Below are positions 36,858-50,498 of a stretch of DNA of 64,000 nucleotides, piece after piece. Within the stretch, counting starts at the first letter, position 1; every line of letters begins with the position of its first letter. Position numbers and translations under genes: made by a program. The stretch lies in contig NW_019773870.1 in the NCBI RefSeq assembly GCF_001039355.2, positions 323,660 through 387,659 on the forward strand, in the 5' to 3' direction. The notes under the pieces are model-generated. The model was given only the letters and a program-made list of their open reading frames with translations. It did not search any database and was not told where the DNA came from. Origin of the DNA: Lingula anatina (taxonomy: Eukaryota > Brachiopoda > Lingulata > Lingulida > Lingulidae).

Positions 36858-39800
36858 AAGACAGAGATGTTTTTCTTCTTGTTTGTTTGTTTGTTGGAAT
36901 GCAACTCAAGTAAAACACTTCGGATATAATGGTTCCACGAAAAACATCTGCACAAAATTAGACAGCTTTCGCATGTCCAGTAAATGGACAAAATACATCA
37001 CCGCATGAGATTCAGGCCAGCTCTGCAGCCACACAGTATAGGCAAAGAAGTTATTGTTAAAATCGGTATCAACACCGCAGTAATAGAATTTCACGATAAT
37101 CAATTGAAAGAAAAGTAAACTATCTGCCAAAAAGTAGTGCCTACATTCCTTTATACATCTGAGTGGAGAAGGAGGCAGTAGGTGAAGAGTTACTAAAAAA
37201 GTACAACCTAAAGACGAAAAGGGACCCAGTGTTCTTTTCTTCGCCGAGGCATCAGTTGAATATACATACCCTCTGCCCCCACGATTATTTGACACCTGGG
37301 TAGGCCTCGGTTTGTGGGCTTGAAGTTAGGTACTGGTATCTGTTGGGGCCCCTATGTTTTTGGATTCAGGCGGAACCAAGGCATAGACGGATGTGTTGTG
37401 ATGACAGGAGTTAAAGGTGTTTTGTACGGGATTTTCTCGTTAGTTCTAACTTTTTAGCAAAAAGAGTAAGTTTAAATGTCCTCTATTTGTATGTCTTTGC
37501 TCCACCCACTTTGTCTTTGCGCTGGGATTCGATGTTGCGTAGCATTTCTAATTAAATTTCTTGGTTATAAACGAATTATGGCCATTTACCCTGCCCATTG
37601 TCTTTCTGATTTTTTATAGGTAGACATAGTCGCCATACGTTTTTATTTGAGGAGGTTAAGTTGCATCTTTTTAAGGTCTGGGTTGGGAAAAAGAAGGAGC
37701 TTTGTGGGATATTTAGATAGAGAGATATTGCGTAGGATAGTTTTAAACGCGTACAGAATACCCCATAGCATTTGTTATACTGATGTATCTGAAAGCCATT
37801 TACGTAAAGGGACATGTGTTAACCAAAATTAACCACCATCTACATCTAAATATTATATCATCACTAAGGCACCAGTAACAATAATTGGCTCAGTTTTCCA
37901 TAAAACAAAGTGCTAGTCCGTGTAAAGCTGGGAATATTTATACAATGACAAGTTCGATGCGTTTGAATCGTAATTGAAAGCTAATCAACTTGAGTGGGCG
38001 ATTTTTCACTTCGGTGCTTTACTTGATGACGGTCGATTATTTAGAGATTATTGCTGCATACTTACATGTCCGTGAGAACATACGATATTGCAATTAGCAT
38101 CATTGCCCATCATTCTGTAACGTATCTCACTTTATTATTATCATTTCTAGTTTTTATCATCATTTCATAATACAATTTTGCAAATTTCTACAGCAACAAG
38201 TGGATTTCACTGTTAAAGGAACAAAAAATAAGTCGTGTCAACTGCGGCACTTCGTGGGCGTCTTTGGGCGAGCGTCTTATAAGAAAAATAAATTGTTAGA
38301 ACATCTACAGGGTACCTTCGATCTAAAATTGATAGAGCACCTGCTTACGTGCAGGAAAATGATTTTCCGTACAGTCAAGATAAGCATGAACCAAACCATT
38401 TTGAATTTCTGTTTTTTCCAGGGGTCTCCAACACGAAGCGACCTCGCTAATTCACATTATAAATACATCATTATTATAATTTGATTTCTTTATAACGTGT
38501 TCGAACTATGATTGATAAGGCAGCGTTGCCTCATTTGTACACCATGAAGATGGTAAACCAACGATAGAATTGGCGTTTATTTCCAAATGTGTTGATTACA
38601 CTTGGAATCCCCGGAGAAATGGAAGCCGTGCTGAAGCAGCGTGGTTCGGGTCTACCAACCTTTAGGGTTTATTTATTCCTTGTTCTGCAATTCCCAAGAC
38701 ATTTGCTCAGGCTCAATACCTGGTGGGACTTAACCATGCTAGCATGAGAAAATAAATTTTACGCCCACCCACGTGTGTTTTGACCACCCTTGCAAAATGG
38801 ATTTCGCCACGTCCGTTTGGGCAACGTCTTGGAATCTTATCTTAAAAGGGCTACTTATGGAGCAAACTCTTTTCAAACCTTTCTTTCCTGTTCTCCACAT
38901 TTTTGCTATATTAGTATCAAAGGTCAGATGTTAAATGAGAACAACATAACCAACAAGAGGTAAGGGCATTTGTCATAGAAAGAAAGATGTAGAATTTTTT
39001 TGAGCAATGGATTTTTGTTTCTGTTGACAAAGGGGAAATGTTCAGCTCAGAACGTTGTGCATGGGCTTTTCGTTTGCTCTGGAGCTATGAAAACATCTAA
39101 ATTGACAGTGGTCATGCTTAAGATAAATTGCGCCGTAACTGAATACTTAATCTTATGCCTTTGTGTCTCTGCAGTGACCTTTAAACCCTTCATGTATAAG
39201 ATTTCTCCAGGCAGATAGGAATTTAGTTTGCCTTAATTCAAAGAGCCAATTCCCACTATGACGATGCAATATATGCAACCAAAAAACCATCCCCTTTGAA
39301 ACATGCAAGATGAGCCACAAACCCATGAGACAGCGATTAATTTGGTCGCCCAGATGGTCCTAATCCAGTGTTTTTCTTATAGTTACTTGGATAATTGTAG
39401 CGCTTTTGTGCTGGGATTCTCATTTCCGATTTTCCTTATTGCCCCCAATGCAGCTTATACTTACGTGCTGTTTCACCTATGTTATCTTATTGTCAAGATA
39501 ACCAAGCTTTGCCCGGTTTTCCAACGAGCAGGGGCGACCACGCGGTCCCTGAACGTCGGATTGGTGATCTTTGGTATGCGTGTTTACCTAATGTTATTTT
39601 TAAGTAGCTGGCAGGTATCTGCCATTATCAGAAAAGTAATTTCCACAGGAAAATCACTTTTCTCCCAATGATCGTAATGTTTATTGTCGTCGGTAATTGT
39701 TTGCAGTTTCGAAGACTAACTTAGTTTTAATTGGTTTTATTACGAATACGTAATTGAAAAGAGAGATCCTTAACAGCACTAGACGGTCCGTAAGAAATTT

Positions 39801-40087
39801 GCCCAACCTGCAAAGCATTGTGGCACCTGCATCAATACGTAATGACCCATGGGAATACTAACCATACTACTTAAATCACCTTGAGTAAGAGAGTACACGA
39901 TATCCCGACCATTTCAGCCCACAACATCCAAATGATATTGCAAATCTATTCCACTGATTAGATAATAGTCGATTTTGATTTATTAGTTTAATTTAATAAA
40001 TTTTACTTTTAGACACAAAGTGATTGCGTTGGAGTAAATGTACATTCTTCTTATTTCAACATACAATTCAATACCATAAAGTGCCTC

Positions 40088-40186
40088 TCTCTCTTTTCCG
40101 TTCTCTCTATCTTTCACTCTCTCTCTCTCTCTCGTACCACAGAGACACACACACACAAACGCACGCATACACATGCGCGTGCGCAC
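40088..40186. repeat. CT-rich then CA-rich simple sequence
   Basis: Interrupted (CT)n gives way to CA/CG-rich alternating repeats, a compound simple-sequence block. Confidence 0.85.
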
Positions 40187-43100
40187 TTGACACTATTATA
40201 CCTTTTACGGTGCATATACGGCCATGCTGTTTCCAAAATCATTATCAGCATTATTTCTATCTTAATAAGATAAAGTGAAATAGGATTTAGCATGCAGCAA
40301 AACAATCACTCAACTAGCGTCCCTGAAGACAATTTTAATGCCATCGGGCGTTGACGAAATGTCAAAGAGCAGTTCGAAAGTTTAGAAAAAATGTACAAAG
40401 AGTGCAATTCTCGATTCGCGTTGTAGTATCCCATCCCGTCATAACATAACAGTATTTGCTTGCACTACTCGCACCAATAGTTTTTTGTCGTCTTCTTGTA
40501 TTGAATAAAACCGAAGACATTTATTCAGGCAATATTGGAAAAGGTGAATAAACGGAGGCTACATTTCCGTGAAGACAACTTTGATATTTCGTAAACTGTG
40601 CAAAAGCGAAGGTACCTAATCTGCCATTCTAGTACTCCAAATCACTACAATACCGCCATGTTTGCGTACACTGGTGGCAGTAGCAGCCGCTTTCTTTAGC
40701 GCTGTCATTTATCGTCTTCGTAAATTGTGCCTATTCACAGACATTTACCCAGTACACATTTGTAGAAAATCGAATAAACTGAATCAAAGCTTTATTGCAG
40801 TCACTGCATATGTACGCAACCAGTGCGCTGCACAGATGCCGTCCGACATTTTGTCACAAATCATTCGCGCGTGGGGATGTTTTATTCAAAAGGTGTCCTT
40901 CGCTGACGTATCACATATCAAATAGTAGTAGGTGTATTTGAATAAGCGGGTTTGAATAGACAACTGTTTCAGTGCCGCTTAGCAACAAAACACATGAAAA
41001 GGAAATGAAACCAAAATAATAAAAAACACCACATTTAGCGTTTGGAAGATGCACGTTCGAAGGACACATCCAAAGGTTCGGGTCCACCAATTATGGATTA
41101 AAAAAGTGCTATTTTATACATTAGATGCCAGTGTCGTCGTCAACATTTCAGACCTTTAATAATTATCAGTCTCATAAATTTGGCCTTCTCCCCTCCCCCC
41201 TTAAAATACATTTCCATTAAATTCTTAAAAAACTATTGGGTTATCTTGTTAATTCTTTGTTTCTATCAGCGAAAAAACATCAAGCAAAAGGCTTTACATT
41301 GTATCTTGGGAGCAGAAACCAATCTTAAAGTCCTTCCCGAAACTTCACTGTACAAAGCCTTGAGGTGCTCTTTCCCTTTAGAATCAATACATTTTTGTAA
41401 ATAAAGTTGAAGTTAACTAAACATTCGGATAACTTGAGGACAGAGCTATTTTTGTAATAAAGTAAACAACTTTTTGGAGATTCACTTCATCTTCCTGCTG
41501 TAACTCATGGTTTTATTCTGTGGATTCTTGACTTACTTAGAACATCAATTTACAAATGATTACAGATTATTACAGACCACTGCTATATTTTTAAGGTTGA
41601 AAAACAAATATTGGATTTGTGTGTGGGGGGGGGGGCGTTTTTTTAATATGAATATGAAGGAATTAATGGGAATCATTACAGGATAACACAAAATATCGCA
41701 TCTTAGTGTAAAAGGAAGCAGGTTTTCTCTAGATTCGGGGGTCCAGAAATAATGGCAGACTTCACTGCAGTGATGGGACAGCGATTAAAATTGAGAGGAT
41801 TTATCTACAAATGTTTTTTTTTTTATGATTGCTTCCTTTTATGTTTCGTAAAATTACGGTCTACTACACAACAGTGCTAATTGACTATGTTGTGCGTCTC
41901 TGTTTGTATTGCTTTCTAAAAAACATGTCCGGCGACAAGAGTTTCACGCTATTGCTGTAAAGTTAACCTCAACTCACACGTATTCTCGCTTGTTATCTAG
42001 TCATGGTTTCGTTTTAGGCTATTTTCAATTATTTCCATTGTCACTGACTCTTCTGTTTTGGTCAGATGCTATCGAACACGTTTTTTGTAAATCAGATTTC
42101 AAATGAAAATACCCATTGAATATACATGTACCTAGCTAATGTCACGTAAGTGCGGGTGAAATGCCATTAGGGCATGAATTTAGCTTAATCTAGTTTTAAT
42201 GTAATTTTTAACAAATCACCTCTTTCAAAATCTAATGCTATGCTAGTTACGTGTAGATGACACATAAGGGTGCATCATATTCTCAACATATCCATTTTGC
42301 TTTTGGAATGAGAAATACCGCTGGGCTCGGTATTAACGAAACGGTTCCCCATACAACACTTTGCCTTTTGCTTTTATTTTGTACAATGTAAAATGCCATT
42401 CTGCAATTTCCACCATAAGCCCCCACAACCCCACCCATCCTCCCTCTCTCTCTCTCTGCTTACTTTTTGTCTTATAAAAAAACAGGTTTCAACCCAAGAA
42501 GATCTATTACACCCTTATATTCATTAATCTACATGTAGGCGGGCATGCAGCATCTAGAGGCAAAGATCTAAGGCTGTAAAGCCAGAGATTCTCATTATCT
42601 GCATGATCGGTTCTGTGAGCGACCGCCACGTGTTCTTATGTCAACTGATTTGCCCCGATTGTTGAGACGCGATGATTCTGCTGATTTATACATGTACGAC
42701 ATTAAGGGTTATACGCTAATCTAACTGATCCCTGTAAACAAAAATCCCTGGAGAAAATGATTTTTTTCTAATATGCTTCGCTAATAGATAGACATTATAT
42801 GATTGATGTCTACAAGCATTCGGGGAATCGTACTTAAATACACCGATGATAGATCTTGTCGTAGTGTTTTTAGATGAACCTACTCAAAAACAGTGTCATT
42901 TTTGACATAGCGTTTTCAGTCTCATTGCTGATGCTTCTTTTTAGGTGCATAGTACTTACTAAGACGTATTTGGAAGCACTTTAGCTCCTGTAGCTTTTAA
43001 TCTACAACCTTTAAGTTAAAAGACCCTGTCACTTGGGACCTCTCAGAGAAAGAAGGTTGTCACGTACTCAAACATGTACAACAAAGATAATGGTGCGACA

Positions 43101-44630
43101 TTTCATCTTCATTAACACTGATGTATGAATTTTATGTTGACTTTCAAATGCCAAATAATGCCAAAGCCCTAACTTGAAGTGAGTGAAAGTGGGTAAAAAA
43201 CCTCCTCCAAACGGTCGCAAACCGGGTCTAACAGAGGCTTAACGTTCAATATTAGTAACTAGAATATCCTGAAATTGTTTCCGCCTATACGCAAGAACGT
43301 GACATTTGATATTATAGAAACTAATGATTTTCTGTACTTGTAGAAACCATAAGCGTGCACGAGTGTTTAATTCAGTTTGCTTGATTTGTACTTCCTTGTT
43401 CCATGTGTCAATTCGATTCTTAAAATACACTACCTAATCTACCCGTTGCTTGTCAAACTTGGTTTCGATTTTTTCGAATTTCGTGCCTTCAACTCGTCAG
43501 ATAATTTTCCTCGATTTCTATCCTGTTCAAACTTCCAGTGTCCTTGGCCTTGGGTATTCACTATTTGTTCCACCTACAGCCTCATTGAAACAGACATGTT
43601 TCAAGTTAGACTCCGTATTTGTTTTAATTACTGGATATTTACAAAACTGGAAGGCAAAACTAAGGAAGTTGAAAGGGAACGATAATGACATGTTATTCTA
43701 GCCTGATAACCGTGTGCTTCAAATGTCACCTTTACGTCCCACAATCTCTCGTTCACACTTCATTTCCTTCTAGAATTAAAATAGTAGCAACATTTGTTAT
43801 CTCAGAAATCATATTAGTACAGGCGAGTCTAAATGTCATGGCAGTGGCAGAGCTCCGACTTGTGACAGCATGGCAGTGACCATATGTAGCGCTACGATAT
43901 TACCACATGTACTGTACGAGTCTGAAAGAGGCAGTGGTATGCGGTTAACTGTTGGCGGAGAGGAAGAGTAAAAGACAGAAAGAGAGAGGATATGGCAGTG
44001 TCAAGAAACGCCAAACGTCAACAGACCATCCCTGTTTGAGCGTGCTTGCATACAAAACCAACCCACAACTGCTTCTGTACACTTTATCCACAACCAAGCA
44101 CGTTAAAAAGAAGGAAATTATTTGATGGCTAAATATAATGATATCATTAGACCAAACAAACTTTCAGTATTTAAGTTGAAGAACTGCTGACGTCCAATAT
44201 CCACACTTAAGATCAATTTCCTGACCGCCAACGCAACACGGGTCAATATACTGGGGAGGATTTGCTCAATCTTTGGTTTGGTTCCAAGAAGAAAATACAC
44301 TTTGTAGCAACTTTGGAAATGCGCAGCAATCCAATTGCAAACGTATACTTCCTGTTTACTTTAAAAATATGACATATTTGTATAGCTTTTAAATAATTAG
44401 AAAGGAAAATGACCGTTGATATGTGTGGCTATTGTGTAAAGTGGTTTTCATTTAATGCATTAGTGTGCGGTTAAACCAGCACGTTTTACGAAAACCCACG
44501 TCTTTTTACTACTTTTTGCATAACATTCAAGACTGCTCACTTCATTAGCTCCCTAGTGTACCTAAATCACATCTTTAGTAACAAAGTATAATAGAAGATT
44601 CCACATACACTGTATTAGATATGTATACAT

Positions 44631-44633
<3 letters not shown>

Positions 44634-44667
<34 letters not shown>
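44634..44667. repeat. (GA)n microsatellite
   Basis: Seventeen perfect GA units. Confidence 0.95.
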
Positions 44668-44670
<3 letters not shown>

Positions 44671-45418
44671 GTTTTAAAGCCCAATTTAAACAATTATGTA
44701 TACGTATACATTATATCTTTGACAAAAATGGCAAAACAAATAACCTTTATCAATTCAACCTTAGCTAGCAGCATACCCAAATAATTACAGACTTTTTTCA
44801 ACGCAAACGAGCAAGATTCAATTTAAGTAACATGTTGTTGGCGTCGATTAATGCCTTTGAGCAACATGGGGCTCTGCGAGTTCAGTATTTTCGCACTTAA
44901 CTCATTGCTGCTTTCTCTGTTTCTATACCTTACATTTCTATTTATTTTACTCTTAATACATGTTATGGGCCCTTTGAAGATATTCAACACATCTAGATGC
45001 GTCTTTGTATGATTATATTTGCCTATTTTACAATAGCTATACCCACCCCTGAGAGTAAAGATCGGTTCAGCCTTTTATAAGCCTCCCTAGTGTTTTAGGG
45101 AAGCTGATATCAACCGATAGCCAAAGGGATTATCAATAAAGAGACCTTAACAGCTTTCAGGCGTCCATTTAAACGAAAATCACACTTTTAACCAACTCTA
45201 CAGGGACCCTGTTTTGTTTGATACCATTGACATTACAGAGTCGATTAAAACATCCCCCGATCTGATGATATCTTCACCTGATGCGAATAATACGATATTT
45301 TCCTGCAAACTGGTTGACTGGCCGTGGCAACGTTTCGTAATTCACCTTTAGCAAATAACAGATATTTGAATAAAAATTGGTTTTTATAGTCTCTCTCTCT
45401 CTCTCCCTAACTATGGGG

Positions 45419-45422
<4 letters not shown>

Positions 45423-45485
<63 letters not shown>
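45423..45485. repeat. (AT)n microsatellite
   Basis: About 31 perfect AT units, preceded at 45,392-45,406 by a short CT run. Confidence 0.95.
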
Positions 45486-45488
<3 letters not shown>

Positions 45489-46799
45489 TGTAGCCTATAC
45501 TTAAGTGTTTCACTGTCAGCTTGGCGTTTATGTTCTGTACCGCTTTCTTTTTTAAAAATGTGAAGTTACGGTACTGAACGTATTCCGTTCATCATTCATC
45601 AATTATTATCCGTACCCCATTCATTCATCATTCGTTAATTGATAAAAATAAGTGATGATAAACATTCAGTCACATTTGTAGCCAAGTCAAATACAAATAC
45701 AAGACTTGTCAAACAAGCAAAGCATCAGAATAACGTCTTGCGGTAAAATAATATTGTATTTTCGTCCAGATTGTCTATATTAGATACAAGTAATTTGGAA
45801 AAAATCTTATTTATAATGCAATTTGAAGACCTTTTGCTACAAAAAAAAAAAAAAAAAAACGTACAAATGAATGTCATATATACGCCAAGAAGAAACGTAA
45901 CAAAAGAAAAGGGCAAATTGATTTTAATCAACATATATGACAATAAGTAAACACAAGCCGAAATACGTTGATGCCGTCAGCTAACCGATACCCAATATTA
46001 CACTGTATCATATATGATCCAACTACAGAATAATTATCTTTTTTTTTTTTTTCATTTGCTTTTGTCGAATTATTTCTTATCGTCGAAGAACAATTTGTAT
46101 GCATTATTAATTGTGGAGTTATGACTTAAGAGGATCGCATTAGTTTGACTTTCAGGTTCCAACTGCCGCATTCATCGTTTTTCATTGTCCTCATAAAAAC
46201 CAAAACCGCAACTTACCTTTAAGGTGCAAAACGGTCGGTACGTCATTTTTTGTTAGAAAGGATTCTGTGACTTCTCTTCCTATTCTTTTTTGTGGACTTC
46301 TTGAGTTGATATCTCGGATTGCTTTATTTCTTTTTGTTATGATTCGAAGTAATATGTTGCTTCCCTCTTTTTCCAGCTACAGCATTGAAAATTAATGGGC
46401 GAATCTAAATTTATACCTTTACATGTACTTCACAAAAGGGGACAAAAGCGCAGCAGTGAATGGAACAGGCTTTTCTCATTGGACCATACCGGTAAATTAG
46501 ATTTTGCAAAGGTATCCAGTAACTAAAACTTGGATGCAACTTCCTTTACATTTCTTATTTCACACTACGTTTGCCTTTGTTTAAAGGCACTTTGCCATGA
46601 AATGCATTTTAACCTCAAGAAATAAAGTGTTCTACGCCCCTACCATACATTTCATAGTGTATTGGCCCCGGTGCTCTAAGAAGCGGTCAAGCTACATGTA
46701 CAGTACTGAAACGGTAATTTTATTATCTGAAAGCCTCATATTGTTTACTTTGAACCATTCCCTCTATCTAACCACAAAATAATTTAGTTTCCACTAATT

Positions 46800-47160
46800 T
46801 CAAAGCATTTAGCTTAGTGCCGTTCTTAACAAACCGTCTCTTGTGGCATTCTCGGGTGTTTGTCAACGCATCCATGCAAATGTTTCCACAAAGTGGTCAC
46901 ACCCGTTTTAATACTGCTAATAGCCAAGCACTGTCGGGTTATTGTTATCAAGGAGATGAGTACTCCCCCTAGGGGTGTATTAAAATCCCACGGGGTCAGT
47001 TCAGCTGTTGTTAGTATTGTGGAGGGTGATTAAAGGGAGTGGGCACCGGTGTTATTGGTTGTTACGGGAAGGTTGACGTCCGCTGTGACTGGATGAAAGT
47101 AGACCGTCCTTTTGAAAAAGATGACCATTAATATTTCGGTCGTCAGCGGGGCGCTGTCAT
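46800..47160. promoter_or_regulatory. Candidate regulatory block with POU octamer
   Basis: The block contains a perfect octamer ATGCAAAT (46,874-46,881), a GTGGTCACACCC word and a TGTTATCAAGG word, in sequence less AT-rich than its surroundings and free of coding signal. Binding and conservation are untested. Confidence 0.2.
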
Positions 47161-47618
47161 ACTATGAAATTGTAACGGGGTTGCGCGGAAATACCCTGAG
47201 TGGCATGTGAAACATGACAATTTGTCTTTTATCGTGCATGTAAAGACAAGAAGCACACCCAAAGTAACGCATGTATATGCACGGAGTAACTATATATGTT
47301 GGTTTCCTTTGCAATGTGCCCTTAAGGCTTAAAGATGCATTTGAAGGCCAACCTCCCCCCCCCAAAAAAAAAAAATAAAAAAAGTATATATCGACCTTAT
47401 ATAAACGAAAAGATGTACTGTATGCACTCGTCGTTGGCTATTACCGTTGGCTAATGTTGAACACGCACAGGAAAAAAAAACGCTTGTTAAGTCGTCTCAA
47501 AACAAACGCTACATACAAGTTTACAAGTGATTTAAGGTGTATGGAAAAGGATTAGTGTAAGTTGAACATGTGTCACACCTCATCACTCTTAGTTTGTTCG
47601 TGGTTACAACACCCTTTT

Positions 47619-47821
47619 CAGGGGCGGATTTAGGCCGTCTTCTGGGTCTTCCGGAAGACGGTCAGATTTTCAAGTTTACATTGACGAGCAACTAATTTTT
47701 TCTGTCAGAAGACGGTCAAGAATGGAGGCTGGATCAACAAAGATAATGTGGAAGACTGTCAGAAAATATCTCTAAAGATAATGTGGAAGACTGTCAGAAA
47801 ATATCTCTGGATCCGCCCCTG
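47619..47821. mobile_element. hAT-like MITE, copy B with a different interior
   Basis: The termini CAGGGGCGGATTTAGG and TCTGGATCCGCCCCTG form 16-bp imperfect inverted repeats. The short word CTTTTC recurs across both ends (left 47,614-47,619, right from 47,822), so it may be a remnant of the target-site duplication. The interior differs from copies A and C. It contains a small GTCTTCTGG..CCGGAAGAC hairpin and a perfect 35-bp tandem duplication. No coding capacity. Confidence 0.75.
47739..47808. repeat. Perfect 35-bp tandem duplication inside MITE copy B
   Basis: Units 47,739-47,773 and 47,774-47,808 are identical (AAAGATAATGTGGAAGACTG… through ATATCTCT), indicating a recent duplication within the element. 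Confidence 0.95.
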
Positions 47822-48217
47822 CTTTTCGTGGCGGAAACCTTGTTAGATGGGGTGATTGTTCTTTATGTTATGTTGCAGCAAGGAGTTATCTGTTATAACT
47901 CCTTGGTTGCAGGTAAAGCAGAACATATAAACCGGAAAGGGTTATAGCGGTGGCTACATAACTGGGGGAATCTTATTCTTGCATGTGCTTCCCGCCTCTG
48001 CTCTGTCGGAAAGCACGTTTGATTTAAGCTAGGACACAGCTGTTATGTTCGATCTTAGGTATAGGGAAAGCTTTAAAGAAAATGCATTTTTGATAGAGCT
48101 TGTTATCAAAGGGGGATCTTACGGTACTTTTATTAACAGATATTTTTATTTGCTGTTTTATGGCCGAAATTATTGACAGAACGTGTGCAGTTTTGACATA
48201 ATGAACATATGAACACG

Positions 48218-48490
48218 CAGTGGCGGATTTAGGGGGGGTGGGGGGGGGTCAGGAGTAAAAGCAGTAATAGCACACCCCCCTTCAACTTCTGAAAAAAATC
48301 ACACTTATGGTCCCCTCTTGAAATTAGAATTTTGACTAGCTGAATCATAGTTCTAAACTGTACCAAATAGCACCGTTCGCCCTTTTATAAAAACCAGAAT
48401 TTTTACGGGGCCCTCTACAGGTGGGAGGGGGGTTGGCTTCGCATCCGAGCCCCCCCCCCCCCCTTTCAAATAATCCTGGATCTGCCTCCG
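48218..48490. mobile_element. hAT-like MITE, copy C
   Basis: It begins CAGTGGCGGATTTAGG and ends with CCTGGATCTGCCTCCG. Its interior shares with copy A the …CTTCTGAAAAA.ATC.CAC..ATGGTC.CCTCTTGAAATT… segment and flanking homopolymeric G/C tracts, so the two belong to one family. A target-site duplication is not obvious, which suggests an older insertion. Non-coding. Confidence 0.7.
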
Positions 48491-49468
48491 ACATGCACAT
48501 GTGCATGGATTTGGGGACGAGTCGCATACAATGTACGATTTTCATTTTAAGGGAACGTTCATTTACCCTATTTAAACTCGTTAGCTGTGTTTTCACTGTC
48601 AGCACACTAAAAACAAGTACGTACCAGGGCATCATTTTCATACGCGACAGTTTTTAGGAATGAATTATTCAAGTGTGGAAGCTTAATGTAAGTTAAATCA
48701 TTTTGTATAGCCAAATACGGTAATGTCTCGAATTTTTCAATGGGGAAAATTGTGAATTTTACGGATACTATGTATTTTCTTTAGTCATAAATTCTTAAAA
48801 TCAGAACATTCTCACTAAGTGGTATCAACAAAATGGAAAATTAAAGCAGGCTACCTGTAATTTCCTTTATAGTGCAGTAAAAACACCATAAATGCTATAT
48901 AAAAATAGTTTAATGATCCCAAAATTATGTATCAATAAGATGGATATTTTCCACATTGAAATGATCGAATCATTACCGTAGTTTGTTGTATCAAACAAGG
49001 CAGCAGTAATTGTTTGTTAATCGCGTACTTTGCTGTTGCCATAATGGGATCAGCTGCCTTTCAAATTCTCTAGGGATACAAAAAAGTAAGCGTTCGCCAA
49101 TTTGGATGTCAAATGAAATTACTTAATCACTTACGTAACTGGGTTAAAGTAAAGTCGTTGGGCATTATGCGTAGATGAGCACTGAAAAATGTGTAGACAA
49201 TCTAATTAAGGTAACGCTACCAATTTTCTAAAACGATAGACCGCAACAAACAGTTATTCATCCAAAAATCATCTTTCAATTAATATATGTCCTTAATGGA
49301 TGGGTCGTTACCAACATTTTTTACAAAATTATTTAGAACCGAATGCCTAAGGAAAAAAAGGAGACAAATTGCTATGATGAGCAATAAGAAAAAAAAACAG
49401 ACAAACCCATCTCTCTCTCTCTCCAAACACTCACAAGCGTACTGGTGTACTGGTATACACGGAGACAT

Positions 49469-50481
49469 TAATGTATATGTACAATACACACCCCTAGATC
49501 GCACGAACACGCAAACTCCTTGTTCACAATATACATAGTAACTATATACTATGTTAAATAATTTATCAATTTTTAAAGAACGCAAAAGATACAAAGAATG
49601 CATGACATGCTTAGCACCATGAATATACTGAAGCCATATCCGCAATTTTACGTTTACTCTGTCTCATCTCATCTTGGAAGGCTAGGCTTACTCTGAGTGT
49701 TACTGGTTATACATCATCTGAATTAGAAATACGAAGCTTTCTCCGGACCCAACCGGAAAACTCCGAATGTGACATGAATTACGGAATCATAAATTACGTT
49801 CCCAACCCTTTGAATACGTACACATCTATAGTTTTAAATCAATCGTTTATAATCCATATGGTGTAAAAATAAAACATCGCCCTAAACACAGAAATCCGAT
49901 AGTCATAAAAATGTTGAATGTGCACAAAAGGAGTTGGCTACCCTGTTGTAGCTCCTTATATACCAGTGACATCAAATATCAATTGTGAACACCTCCTATA
50001 CCTGATTGATTGCGTCTGAAGCACAACTATCACAATCCGCACACGCGCACCTGTTGCTGACTCATCTGAAACAATCTCTAATCATTATCTTGCTCCTGTG
50101 CTTGTCTGCGTGGTGCCTCGTGGGTGTGGAATCTTGGTAGGAGCACCGCCTCTGTTGTCTTTCCTTTCAACTCGCCTGGAGATTCCTTTCGACGGGGTGT
50201 TTTTACTAAGATTTGTTCCTCGTTTCTTGGGTTCTTTCAAAAAAGTGTTGTCTTGTTCTCTCGATTTCAGACGCCGGAGGGCTTTGGTTTTTTGTTGTTT
50301 GACATTCAGACTAGGGTCGGTTTTTCGAGAGATATTCTTATTACGGCTTGTGGTTTGAGATTTCCTCAGAGACTGATTTGAAGTGGAGTTGGTCACTGTT
50401 TCAGGGTCCGAGTCGTTAGTGTCACCCAGCGATCCGGAGTCAGGGGTGTTCGGTAAATTGTAAGAAATTGAGACGACTTTG
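49469..50481. repeat. First copy of a 1-kb tandem duplication
   Basis: Closely similar over its whole length to 50,499-51,498, with scattered substitutions and small indels (for example an extra ACTCTGAGTG near 49,690). It covers the last part of the coiled-coil gene's final exon plus about 0.6 kb of downstream sequence. It ends exactly at an N (50,482). Either a true local duplication or two alleles placed side by side by the assembler. Confidence 0.9.
50085..50481 (-). pseudogene. Duplicated 3' fragment of the coiled-coil gene
   Basis: This minus-strand frame is the last ~131 codons of the 51,102-53,123 exon, starting at the KVVSISYNL segment and ending at the same TSTGAR stop. Few residues differ (for example Ile to Thr and Phe to Val). 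It has no start, no upstream exon and begins at an ambiguous base, so it is a truncated copy rather than a gene. The near-intact frame argues for very recent origin or for an allelic artefact. Confidence 0.8.
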
Positions 50482-50498
50482 NCGTTGAGAATGCGGCC
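50482..50498. other. Ambiguous base and foreign-looking junction
   Basis: A single N is followed by 16 bases (CGTTGAGAATGCGGCC) that match neither flank of the duplication. The two 1-kb copies meet exactly here. This looks like an assembly join or linker remnant rather than genomic sequence. Confidence 0.6.

Larger units (their letters stand above)
32112..50084. other. Long interval with transposons but no supported gene
   Basis: No gene supported over about 18 kb. Contents are three MITE-like elements (32.4, 47.6 and 48.2 kb), microsatellites, and a POU-octamer-containing block near 46.8-47.1 kb. The longest frame (122 codons at 39,303-39,671, plus) is hydrophobic but has no recognised motif, no splice support and no homologue I know, so I do not call it a gene. 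Confidence 0.5.

Noticed and set aside
39303-39671. 122-codon hydrophobic frame on the plus strand
   Set aside because: No recognised motif, no splice or promoter support. Hydrophobic runs are expected from T-rich sequence, and chance is the simpler explanation.
46217-46246. Minus-strand ATG followed ten codons later by AAAG|GTAAGT
   Set aside because: Good donor and start context, but I could not identify any in-phase downstream exon.
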